Positions 1 through 5,447 are shown, counted from the stretch's first letter. The stretch: 8,516 nucleotides of DNA from an uncultured Collinsella sp. (GCA_902478995.1 CABSNF010000078.1:1-8516); one strand, 5' to 3'. Notes: generated by a model from the letters alone, not told the origin. Translations and numbers: made by a program.

Positions 1-66
1 CTCACGACGGAGGCCACATTAAGTGGCCTCCTGTTCGTGCGGAACTCGCGATAAAGTTCATATGCG
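1..66 (+). repeat. Structured hairpin repeat, partial copy E1
   Basis: This is the right part of a repeat also found at 238-390 and 5010-5142. The tip hairpin is complete: stem arms 9-17 and 23-31 pair over 9 bp around the loop ATTAA (18-22). The conserved right side of the core, GTGCGGAACTCGCGA, follows at 37-51. An outer arm begins near 53 and matches the E2 arm through about position 66 (AAAGTTCATATGCG), then diverges into GC-rich sequence that probably continues to about 100. The left half lies outside the window, so pairing of the outer arm cannot be tested. The part beside the tip differs from E2 and E3 (CTCACGAC against CGCAAGAC), so this copy may be diverged. Confidence 0.75.
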
Positions 67-99
67 GCCGCTGGCGCCCGGGCAGCGTCGGGGACCTTT

Positions 100-237
100 C
101 TGTATCGATGCAGCTACTGAGCTGGATCGGCGTCGACAACGTCCAGCAAGGTTAACAAGCCAGCGTCGAATTTCCGGCGTGCTTTAGCTGAAAGAAAAAG
201 ATGGTGTGCGGAGCTTTGCTCCGCATTTGGGACGGGA
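100..237. other. Intergenic stretch between repeats E1 and E2
   Basis: No convincing gene is visible. A minus-strand reading frame ending at 114-116 has a protein-like tail, but its start lies inside the palindromic arm and core of repeat E2, so it is not accepted. The only clear structure is the small hairpin at 207-225, listed separately. This stretch could be the decayed end of a gene lying to the left of the window. Confidence 0.4.
207..228 (+). terminator. Short hairpin, possible weak terminator
   Basis: TGCGGAGC (207-214) and GCTCCGCA (218-225) form a perfect 8-bp stem with a TTT loop. On the plus strand it is followed by only three T residues, so it is a weak intrinsic terminator at best. 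On the minus strand a T-rich run (ATCTTTTTC) follows a few bases later. It may end a transcript from a gene to the left of the window. Confidence 0.35.
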
Positions 238-390
238 GCCCCTGAGAGCCGCGGGAGCCGGGCGGCGCATATGAACTTTATCGCGAGTTCCGCACGCAAA
301 GGAAAGCACTTAATGTGCTTTCCGTCTTGCGCAGGACTGTAGAGCAGGAAAGTTCATATGCGCCGCCCGGCTCCCGCGGCTCTCAGGGGC
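238..390 (-). repeat. Structured hairpin repeat, complete copy E2
   Basis: This 153-nt palindromic element has outer arms 238-279 and 349-390 that are perfect reverse complements over 42 bp. They enclose a 69-nt core (280-348). Read on the minus strand, the core matches E3 almost throughout: CTGCTCTACAGTCCTGCGCA, then a tip hairpin (301-309 paired with 315-323 around the 5-nt loop), then GCGTGCGGAACTCGCGA. The tip stem sequence differs from E3 (GGAAAGCAC against GAAGGCCAC), yet its partner changes with it, so pairing is kept. The arms differ from those of E3. No target-site duplication is visible next to the arms. It has no coding capacity of its own. It resembles a MITE-like or structured-RNA element, but I recognise no named family. 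Confidence 0.85.
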
Positions 391-488
391 ATCTCTCATG
401 CAAAAACTGTCGTGGGGTAAAGTCCGAGGTCAGTGGCGTTTTATACCGAGAAATTCAAATAAAGTTGAAAATTCATTACATATTTGCG
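391..488. other. AT-rich stretch upstream of the cstA promoter
   Basis: No gene is visible. Base composition shifts from GC-rich near repeat E2 to AT-rich from about 440 on, ending in A/T tracts just upstream of the -35 hexamer at 489. Such tracts often act as an UP element for RNA polymerase. That role is inferred. Confidence 0.4.
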
Positions 489-517
489 TTGACTTTAGGT
501 AACTAAAGTTTCATACT
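489..517 (+). promoter_or_regulatory. Sigma70-type promoter for the cstA leader transcript
   Basis: A -35 hexamer TTGACT (489-494) and a -10 hexamer CATACT (512-517) are separated by exactly 17 nt. AT-rich sequence lies upstream. Transcription would start near 524 and give a leader of roughly 235 nt before cstA. It is the best promoter match in the window. Confidence 0.7.
492..509. promoter_or_regulatory. Palindromic operator candidate inside the promoter
   Basis: ACTTTAG (492-498) and CTAAAGT (503-509) form a perfect 7-bp inverted repeat around GTAA. The palindrome overlaps the end of the -35 element and fills most of the -35/-10 spacer, a position where a dimeric repressor would block RNA polymerase. 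The TTTAGG half-site weakly recalls DtxR/MntR-family operators, but the regulator cannot be named from this site alone. Confidence 0.55.
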
Positions 518-535
518 CCTTTTCAACCACTGGGG

Positions 536-564
536 GATGTGAACACGCACGGATCGTTCACATC
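536..564. promoter_or_regulatory. 9-bp inverted repeat near the start of the cstA leader
   Basis: GATGTGAAC (536-544) and GTTCACATC (556-564) are perfect reverse complements with an 11-nt centre. The site lies 12-40 nt after the predicted transcription start. It could be an RNA hairpin exposing the Shine-Dalgarno-like GAAGAGGA at 571-578, or a DNA operator. GTTCAC occurs again at 591-596, so an alternative pairing with 539-544 is possible. Confidence 0.5.
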
Positions 565-588
565 ATGATTGAAGAGGATTTCTTAGAC

Positions 589-633
589 ATGTTCACGCAT
601 CAGCTAAACATTATCAGCGTAGTAATTATCTGA
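589..633 (+). CDS. Ile/Val-rich leader peptide of the cstA attenuator
   Basis: This 14-codon reading frame encodes MFTHQLNIISVVII and stops at TGA (631-633). Codons 8-9 are Ile-Ile, 11-12 Val-Val and 13-14 Ile-Ile, with a Leu CTA codon at 6. Such runs are typical of leader peptides of branched-chain amino-acid operons, where a ribosome stalled for lack of charged tRNA changes RNA folding downstream. A Shine-Dalgarno-like AGGA (575-578) lies 10 nt before this ATG. An in-frame ATG at 565 would add eight residues, but it has a poorer ribosome site and abuts the hairpin at 536-564. The stop codon is 2 nt before the first hairpin of the attenuator. The peptide probably has no function beyond being translated. 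That it is translated is inferred from layout. Confidence 0.65.
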   Translation: MFTHQLNIISVVII

Positions 634-696
634 TGCGGGTTAGCACATACAGCTAGCCCGTACGATAACGGGCGGCTGATGAAGATGAGGGCCGTC
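634..696 (+). promoter_or_regulatory. Attenuator: competing leader hairpins before cstA
   Basis: Three pairings compete. Stem A joins 636-644 with 652-660 (9 bp including one G-U, loop ACATACA, possibly two more pairs below). Stem B joins 656-660 with 669-673 and can be extended by 651-653 with 675-677; it shares bases 656-660 with stem A. A third stem joins 671-677 with 690-696 (7 bp, two wobble pairs) and would open the terminator. Predicted logic: a ribosome stalled at the first Ile codons leaves stem A free, which blocks stem B, frees 671-677 and allows antitermination. A ribosome that reaches the stop codon covers the left arm of stem A, so stem B and then the terminator form. Pairings are read directly; energies were not computed. 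Confidence 0.6.
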
Positions 697-723
697 GAGC
701 GCAACCGACGGCCCTCATTTTTT
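685..723 (+). terminator. Intrinsic terminator in the cstA leader
   Basis: A 13-bp stem, 685-697 with 706-718, closes an 8-nt loop and runs into six T residues (718-723). It lies 35 nt before the cstA start codon and before its ribosome binding site, in the same orientation. A terminator here makes sense as the off state of an attenuator. The alternative is that it ends a small independent RNA from the 489-517 promoter. Confidence 0.85.
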
Positions 724-758
724 ATGTCTAGGAAGTTCTTTTTAGAGGAGGAAATGTA

Positions 759-2648
759 ATGAACGGAGTTTTGCTCATGGTTGTGGCCGCGGCGGTGCTC
801 GCCTGCGGCTATCTGGGCTACGGCCGCTGGCTGGCCAACAAGTGGGGCGTTGACAAAGAGGCCCTCACGCCGGCCAAGCGCATGAAGGACGGCAACAGCT
901 TCTCGCCCGTCTCCGCCTTCACCGCGTTTTCGCACCAGTTCAGCTCGATCTGCGGTGCTGGTCCTGTCACGGGTACGATCGTCGCCATGGCCTTTGGCTG
1001 GCTGCCCGTCGTGCTCTGGGTCCTCGTCGGCGGCATCTTCTTTGGCGCCGTCCACGACTTTGGTGCCCTGTACGCTTCGATGAAGAACAACGGCAAGTCA
1101 CTCGCTCAGCTCATCGAGAAGTATATCGGCAAGACCGGCCGTCGCCTGTTCCTGCTGTTCTGCTGGCTGTTCTGCATCATCGTCATCGCCGCCTTCACCG
1201 ACATGGTCTGCAAGACGTTCATGTTCACCCCGGCCGTTGACGCTTCTGGTGCTGCTACCGGTGCCATCGACTTCACCAAGTCCTATGCCGCCGGCTGCGC
1301 TGGTACCATCTCCATCCTGTTCACCTTCGTCGCTATCGCCTTTGGTTGGGCCCAGAAGAAGTTCAACCTTACCGGTGCTGCCGAGTTCGTCACCGGCGTG
1401 GTCCTCATGGTCCTCATGTTCGCCGTCGGTATGCAGTTCCCGGTCTACCTGGATAAGTTCCAGTGGTTCGCCGTCGTCATGGTCTACCTGGTCTTCGCTG
1501 GCGCTATGCCTATCCAGATGCTCAAGACCCCGCGTGACTACCTCACTTCCATCATGATGATCGTCATGATCGTCTGCGCTGTCCTCGGCATCGTCGTCTT
1601 GGGCGTCAACGGTCAGGCTACTATCACCGCTCCGGTCTTCACCGGCTTCTCCACTGCCTCCGGCATGATGTTCCCGGTCCTGTTCGTCTCCGTCGCTTGC
1701 GGTGCTCTCTCCGGTTTCCACAGCCTCGTATCTTCGGGCACCTCTTCTAAGCAGGTCGAGAAGGAGCAGGACGCCGTCAAGGTCGGTTACGGCGCCATGA
1801 TCGTCGAGTCCTTCGTTGGCATCCTTGCCATCATCGTCGCCGGCATCATGTTCTCCGATATGAACACCGCTGGTACTGGCGCTCTCAACGCCGGTGTCGC
1901 TTCCACCCCGTTCCAGATCTTCGCCGCCGGCATCTCCCGCGGTATGCAGGCCTTCGGTGTTGACGGCACGCTCGCTACCGTCTTCATGACCATGAACGTC
2001 TCCGCTCTGGCCCTGACCTCGCTCGACGCCGTCGCCCGCATCGCCCGCACCTCGTTCTCCGAGTTCTTTGCCCAGACCAACGACGCCCTGGCCATCGAGT
2101 CCAAGGCCGGCTACATGAAGGTCCTCGGCAACCCCTGGTTCGCCACGGTCGTCACCCTGCTTCCCGGTCTCGCCCTCGCTTTTGGTGGCTATGCCAACAT
2201 CTGGCCGCTCTTTGGTGCTTCCAACCAGCTGCTCGGCGGCATGACCATGATCACCCTCGCCGTGTTCTGCAAGTGCACCGGCCGCAAGGGTTGGATGCTC
2301 TACGTGCCCGTCGTCTTCCTGCTCTGCTGCACCTTCACCTCGCTGGTCCAGAGCGCCATGGGCTGCATGACCGCCGTCCAGGCCTACGGTTTCTTCGGTA
2401 CCATCCCGGCTACCGCCACCACGGCCGCCGTCTCCGTCGCCGCCACCAAGGGCCTGCAGCTCGTCTTTGCCGTCCTGCTGATGGTCCTGGGCCTCATCGT
2501 CGCCGTCAACTGCCTCAAGGAGTTCTTCGGCAAGGAGGCTGGCTCCATGCCTGATGAGGAGCCCGAGTGGTCCGATATGGGCAAGGCCGAGTACGGTCGC
2601 GCCGCTGCCGCTGAGGCTCCTGCCGACGCCGAGGCCGCCAAGGCCTAG
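759..2648 (+). CDS. cstA: CstA-family carbon starvation protein (pyruvate/peptide transporter)
   Basis: This integral membrane transporter has 629 residues, shorter than the roughly 700 of E. coli CstA and BtsT. Those homologues import pyruvate, and CstA was first linked to peptide use during starvation. Family signatures are clear: FSHQFSSICGAGPVTG at 57-72, WVLVGGIFFGAVHDF at 87-101, and SGFHSLVSSGTSSKQ from 318. Many hydrophobic segments span the protein. The last 45 or so residues form a charged, Ala- and Glu-rich cytoplasmic tail. The start is fixed by AGAGGAGG (744-751), 7 nt before ATG. The gene is preceded by the attenuator leader and followed by its own terminator, so it is probably transcribed alone. 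The exact substrate here is unknown. Control by an Ile/Val leader would suit import of peptides or of pyruvate, the precursor of Val and Leu. Confidence 0.93.
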   Translation: MNGVLLMVVAAAVLACGYLGYGRWLANKWGVDKEALTPAKRMKDGNSFSPVSAFTAFSHQFSSICGAGPVTGTIVAMAFGWLPVVLWVLVGGIFFGAVHDFGALYASMKNNGKSLAQLIEKYIGKTGRRLFLLFCWLFCIIVIAAFTDMVCKTFMFTPAVDASGAATGAIDFTKSYAAGCAGTISILFTFVAIAFGWAQKKFNLTGAAEFVTGVVLMVLMFAVGMQFPVYLDKFQWFAVVMVYLVFAGAMPIQMLKTPRDYLTSIMMIVMIVCAVLGIVVLGVNGQATITAPVFTGFSTASGMMFPVLFVSVACGALSGFHSLVSSGTSSKQVEKEQDAVKVGYGAMIVESFVGILAIIVAGIMFSDMNTAGTGALNAGVASTPFQIFAAGISRGMQAFGVDGTLATVFMTMNVSALALTSLDAVARIARTSFSEFFAQTNDALAIESKAGYMKVLGNPWFATVVTLLPGLALAFGGYANIWPLFGASNQLLGGMTMITLAVFCKCTGRKGWMLYVPVVFLLCCTFTSLVQSAMGCMTAVQAYGFFGTIPATATTAAVSVAATKGLQLVFAVLLMVLGLIVAVNCLKEFFGKEAGSMPDEEPEWSDMGKAEYGRAAAAEAPADAEAAKA

Positions 2649-2687
2649 TCGGTCGGACGGGTTGAATCTCCCATCCATTTGACTCGG

Positions 2688-2726
2688 AAAGACCGGGTCC
2701 GCGACTTCGCGGGCTCGGTCTTTTTT
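2688..2726 (+). terminator. Intrinsic terminator after cstA
   Basis: A 16-bp stem (2688-2703 with 2708-2723, two wobble pairs) closes an ACTT tetraloop and runs into six T residues (2721-2726). It lies 39 nt after the cstA stop and separates cstA from the next gene. Confidence 0.9.
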
Positions 2727-2767
2727 CATGCAAAAGCGGGTGACGCTCGAGTGTTCTCGCAGATGTT

Positions 2768-2819
2768 TTGCGTGGATAAGGGCGCGCGTTGTACCATATA
2801 GACGTATATGTGTACATAT
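2768..2819 (+). promoter_or_regulatory. Promoter region with overlapping palindromes before the JetD-like gene
   Basis: A weak promoter match is TTGCGT (2768-2773), 18-nt spacer, TACCAT (2792-2797). Two overlapping inverted repeats sit at and after it: CATATA-GACG-TATATG (2795-2810) and ATATGT-GT-ACATAT (2806-2819). They would cover the transcription start and the leader up to the ribosome binding site, as expected of a repressor operator. Because the N-terminus of the downstream protein looks like a helix-turn-helix, autoregulation is possible but unproven. Confidence 0.4.
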
Positions 2820-2831
2820 GAAAGGGGCCCC

Positions 2832-5006
2832 GTGGCCAAGACGGTATATTCCGATAACCAAAATAATGTCGATGCCCTGGCTGAGCGTCTGAGCAGCCAG
2901 ACATCGCTTTCTGCTGAGCGTGCCAAGCTGGTTGCCTACGACCTGCTTTGCCGCAAGGCGCTCAAGATCAAGTCGAGCGCGCTGGCGCAAATTTTCCGCT
3001 CCGTCGATAAGGAATGTGACACCAAGGCGATGCGCGATGAGCTTATCGCGGCAAATATCGTGACCAAGATCGAGGGTAGCGGCATTAACGGGCGCCCGGC
3101 GTTCTATACCATCAATGCCGAGATCCGCGATGCCCAGGAGCAGCCTGCCGAGTCCGTCGAGGATTTTGTCGTCGAGGATTCCGCTGACGTGCCTGCTGTG
3201 GAAGAAGCTGCTCCGCGTGAGCATGTCGATACCGATGAGTTGCTCGATGAGAACGTCGTGCGTGCCTTTACGGCCAAGGCAGGACGCGGCGGTTTTGGCG
3301 GGGGCGGCAAGCGCGATGCACAGCGCCGCGCCCAGCAGGAGCGCTTCCGTCGCGCCGTTGCTCGAAAGGGCGAGACGGATGCCGAGGCTGTTGAGACCGA
3401 GGTTGCTGCCGAGTCGCAGAAGCCCACGAAGGAGCAAAAGCCCGTGGAGGCCCAAGAGCCCAAGCGTCGTCGCGGTGCTCACTTTAAGGCTGCAGCGCAG
3501 GATGCCGCGCGTGAGGTTGAAGAGTCTTCTGAGGTTGCAGACGATGTTGAGGAGTCTGCCAAGAAGGCTCCGGGTTCGTGTCGTCCCGGCCGCGGTTTTG
3601 CGGGACGTGCGTATCCCGTAAAGCGTCAGGAGAAGGGCGAGTCGGTTTCGACCACCCAGGACGAGAAGGCCGTTGAGCCGGTGGCTCGCGAGCAAAAGCC
3701 TGTTGAGCCGCAGCTTGAGGTTGATGCCGAGGCCAAGGGCCAGCAGCCTACTGATGAGCAGACGGAGCAGAGCGCGTCGAGCAAGCCTCGCCGCCGTCGC
3801 CATCGTGGAGGCCGCAGTTCCCATGCCGAGACTGCAACCGAGAAGACCACGCCGCAGAACGAGGATGCGAAGGCCGAGGTTTCTTCGGGGCAGCCTAAGC
3901 GCCAGTCAGCGAAGGAGAGCAAGTCCGATCGTCCGCAGAAGCAGGCGTCTATGCCGAAGCGCGAGCGCAATTCCCAAGGCGATTCTAAGCGCAAGTCTCA
4001 GAAGAAGCCGGAGTCTGCCGCAGTAGATGCTGCTGCCCAGCAGCCCGAGTCGGCCGCCCACGGCGAGGTCTCGGCGTTTGCCCTTGCCCGCGTTTTAGGC
4101 AGGCAGCTGCTCAAGGTTGTCCCCACGCCTATGGCGCTCTCCAAGATCAAGGAGCAGCAGACACAGATCGTAAAGGTCGAGGGCAAGGACGGCAAAAAGG
4201 CTCCGCAGCGCACTCAGCACAACGAGATGTCCAACCGCAAGATTGCCGAGGAAATCGCAATCATCCAGGCTTGGATCGAGCAGAACCGAGGTGCCGATAC
4301 GCCGGTTGCCTCGCGCCGCCAGCGTGCCTACCAGATCTTTAACGACGAGAAGGCTTTTGACGGCAAGCACGGTGAGCGCCTGATCAGGCGTATGACCGAA
4401 AAGGGCATCAGCATGCAGGCGATCAAGGTCGCCCCCAATCGCCCCGTGCACTTTACGGGCTTCTTTACGCTGGGAGCCGACAAGCCGTTCATTATGGTCG
4501 AGAACCTGGACACCTACGACGAGATCGTCAAGCTGCTGCGTGGCCGCAAGCACGCCAAGCTCTTTGGCATCAAGGTGGGCGGCGTGATTTTTGGCGGCGG
4601 CTGCAAAGCGAGCGTCTCGCACGCACTGGATGATTATCTGGCCGAGATTGGCTATCGCTTTAACTACGTCTACTACGTGGGCGATATCGATCGCGAGGGC
4701 GCGCGCATCGTCGAGCAGGCTCGCAATGCCAATGTGGTTGAGATTCGCCTGCATGCCGGCATGTACCGCGCCATGCTCGCCGAGCATAAGCGTCGCGTGA
4801 AGGCCGGCGGAGAGTGCGAGCCCGCGGCTGCCAACCAGGGTGTGCCGCAGAACCTGGCAGCGACGATCAAGGATCTGCCCATGGTTACGCGCGTGCAGTT
4901 CCGCAACGTGCTGCGCGAGGGCGGGCGCATTCCGCAGGAGATTCTGATGACCGCCGACTATCGGGATGGCGACTCGGGAAGCTTCGACCGCATGCTTAAC
5001 AATTAG
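2832..5006 (+). CDS. Orphan JetD-type Toprim (DUF2220-like) protein with N-terminal HTH-like region
   Basis: This 724-residue protein has three parts. Residues about 1-105 form a compact alpha-rich region resembling a winged helix. Residues about 106-430 are low-complexity and highly charged, rich in Glu, Lys, Ala and Gln, with basic and Gly-rich patches such as RGGFGGGGKR and KPRRRRHRGG. Residues about 465-724 resemble the C-terminal domain of Wadjet JetD: RAYQIFNDEKAFDG (N504, D505, E506), MVENLDTY with E557, and YYVGDIDREG with D618 and D620. The Glu plus Asp-x-Asp set is the metal site of Toprim nucleases and topoisomerases. JetD cleaves plasmid DNA together with the condensin-like JetA, JetB and JetC, none of which is nearby. 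The GTG start follows AAAGGGG at 2821-2827. An in-frame ATG at 2808 lies inside a palindrome and lacks a ribosome site. The domain call is by motif; the cellular role is unknown. Confidence 0.78.
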   Translation: MAKTVYSDNQNNVDALAERLSSQTSLSAERAKLVAYDLLCRKALKIKSSALAQIFRSVDKECDTKAMRDELIAANIVTKIEGSGINGRPAFYTINAEIRDAQEQPAESVEDFVVEDSADVPAVEEAAPREHVDTDELLDENVVRAFTAKAGRGGFGGGGKRDAQRRAQQERFRRAVARKGETDAEAVETEVAAESQKPTKEQKPVEAQEPKRRRGAHFKAAAQDAAREVEESSEVADDVEESAKKAPGSCRPGRGFAGRAYPVKRQEKGESVSTTQDEKAVEPVAREQKPVEPQLEVDAEAKGQQPTDEQTEQSASSKPRRRRHRGGRSSHAETATEKTTPQNEDAKAEVSSGQPKRQSAKESKSDRPQKQASMPKRERNSQGDSKRKSQKKPESAAVDAAAQQPESAAHGEVSAFALARVLGRQLLKVVPTPMALSKIKEQQTQIVKVEGKDGKKAPQRTQHNEMSNRKIAEEIAIIQAWIEQNRGADTPVASRRQRAYQIFNDEKAFDGKHGERLIRRMTEKGISMQAIKVAPNRPVHFTGFFTLGADKPFIMVENLDTYDEIVKLLRGRKHAKLFGIKVGGVIFGGGCKASVSHALDDYLAEIGYRFNYVYYVGDIDREGARIVEQARNANVVEIRLHAGMYRAMLAEHKRRVKAGGECEPAAANQGVPQNLAATIKDLPMVTRVQFRNVLREGGRIPQEILMTADYRDGDSGSFDRMLNN

Positions 5007-5009
5007 GGA

Positions 5010-5142
5010 CGCGTGGCCCCGGCGGGCCGGGCATTAAGTTTGCTGCTCTACAGTCCTGCGCAAGACGAAGGCCACATTAAGTGGCCTTCTTTGCGTGCGG
5101 AACTCGCGACAAACTTAATGCCCGGCCCGCCGGGGCCACGCG
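5010..5142 (+). repeat. Structured hairpin repeat, complete copy E3
   Basis: This 133-nt palindromic element has outer arms 5010-5042 and 5110-5142 that are perfect reverse complements over 33 bp and very GC-rich. They enclose a 67-nt core (5043-5109). The core reads CTGCTCTACAGTCCTGCGCA, GAC, a tip hairpin (5067-5075 with 5081-5089, loop ATTAA), then TTTGCGTGCGGAACTCGCGA. A lower stem CGCAA (5059-5063) with TTGCG (5091-5095) continues the tip. Apart from the tip stem, the core matches E2 read on the opposite strand. The arms do not match those of E2, although both begin with an AAAsTT...ATGC theme next to the core. The element starts 4 nt after the JetD-like stop codon and is followed by ATTTTG, so it may also end transcription. 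No flanking target duplication is seen. Confidence 0.88.
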
Positions 5143-5293
5143 CCATTTTGTAGATGGCGGCTCGCTTTTCGGAACTGGGCTGATATTTTCTAGATGTAAG
5201 GCGCTTTTGGTCCTAATGGGCTTGGGGTGCCTTCGCGTTTCCTCAGCTCCGCACCCTTGCGGGTTCTCGAATCCCTCCGCTTGCCCACAAGAA
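5143..5293. other. Intergenic stretch between repeat E3 and the tRNA terminator
   Basis: No gene is accepted here. A 6-bp hairpin (CGCCAT 5141-5146 with ATGGCG 5154-5159) adjoins E3. GCGGGTTCTCGAATCCCTCC at 5259-5278 resembles the T-arm of a tRNA carrying a two-base insertion. It is similar, in opposite orientation, to the T-arm of tRNA-Gln at 5345-5363. No matching acceptor, D-arm or anticodon arm was found, so it is at most a tRNA fragment. Confidence 0.35.
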
Positions 5294-5325
5294 AGCGCCC
5301 TGGGCCGTTATGGGCTCAGGGCGCT
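5283..5325 (-). terminator. Terminator after tRNA-Gln
   Basis: AGCGCCCTG (5294-5302) pairs perfectly with CAGGGCGCT (5317-5325), and inner pairs extend the stem to about 13 bp. Read on the minus strand it is followed by TTCTTG, a moderate U-rich tail. It lies 9 nt beyond the tRNA 3' end and is the first clear terminator after the minus-strand genes. Confidence 0.7.
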
Positions 5326-5334
5326 CAATTTTAA

Positions 5335-5409
5335 TGGCTGGGACGGAGGGATTCGAACCCCCAACAGCCGGCACCAAAAACCGGAGTTCTACCGTTGAAC
5401 TACGTCCCA
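5335..5409 (-). tRNA. tRNA-Gln (anticodon UUG)
   Basis: The full cloverleaf can be folded by eye. The acceptor TGGGACG pairs with CGTCCCA, the D-arm is GTTC-AACGGTA-GAAC, the anticodon stem CCGGT/GCCGG holds loop TTTTGGT with anticodon TTG, and the T-arm is GGGGG-TTCGAAT-CCCTC. Discriminator G and a genome-encoded CCA end the molecule. The U1-A72 pair is typical of glutamine tRNAs. The gene starts 38 nt after the CwlM-like coding region on the same strand, with a small hairpin (5419-5434) between, so it may be cut from a shared transcript. Confidence 0.95.
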
Positions 5410-5447
5410 ATGTGTGGTGTTGCCCAAAAGCAACTCGTTTAGTTTAC

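Noticed and set aside
114..299. Minus-strand frame with protein-like C-terminus FDAGLLTLLDVVDADPAQ
   Set aside because: Its N-terminal half is made of E2 arm and core sequence and it has no ribosome site. At most it is a gene remnant.
1..390. CRISPR array or simple transposon ends
   Set aside because: Repeats are palindromes of about 130-150 nt in opposite orientations without regular spacers, and arms differ between copies, unlike CRISPR repeats or IS terminal repeats. No transposase gene is present.
315..506. Plus-strand 63-codon frame overlapping E2
   Set aside because: It starts inside the palindromic core and runs through the promoter. Composition is not protein-like and no ribosome site is seen.
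537..563. CRP-like site TGTGA...TCACA
   Set aside because: The half-sites are 15 nt apart instead of 6, and the site lies downstream of the predicted transcription start.
630..723. Hammerhead ribozyme or fluoride riboswitch in the cstA leader, suggested by CTGATGA and GGCTGATG
   Set aside because: The GAAA half of the hammerhead core is missing, and the pseudoknot pairing required for a fluoride riboswitch could not be made. The leader-peptide attenuator explains the elements better. No T-box sequence was found either.
2808..2831. ATG at 2808 as start of the JetD-like gene
   Set aside because: It lies within the palindromic region and lacks a ribosome site. The GTG at 2832 follows AAAGGGG and gives a more natural N-terminus.
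1098..3824. Long minus-strand open frame opposite cstA and the JetD-like gene
   Set aside because: It spans two well-supported plus-strand genes and their terminator, has low-complexity composition and shows no family motifs. It is an antisense shadow of high-GC codons.
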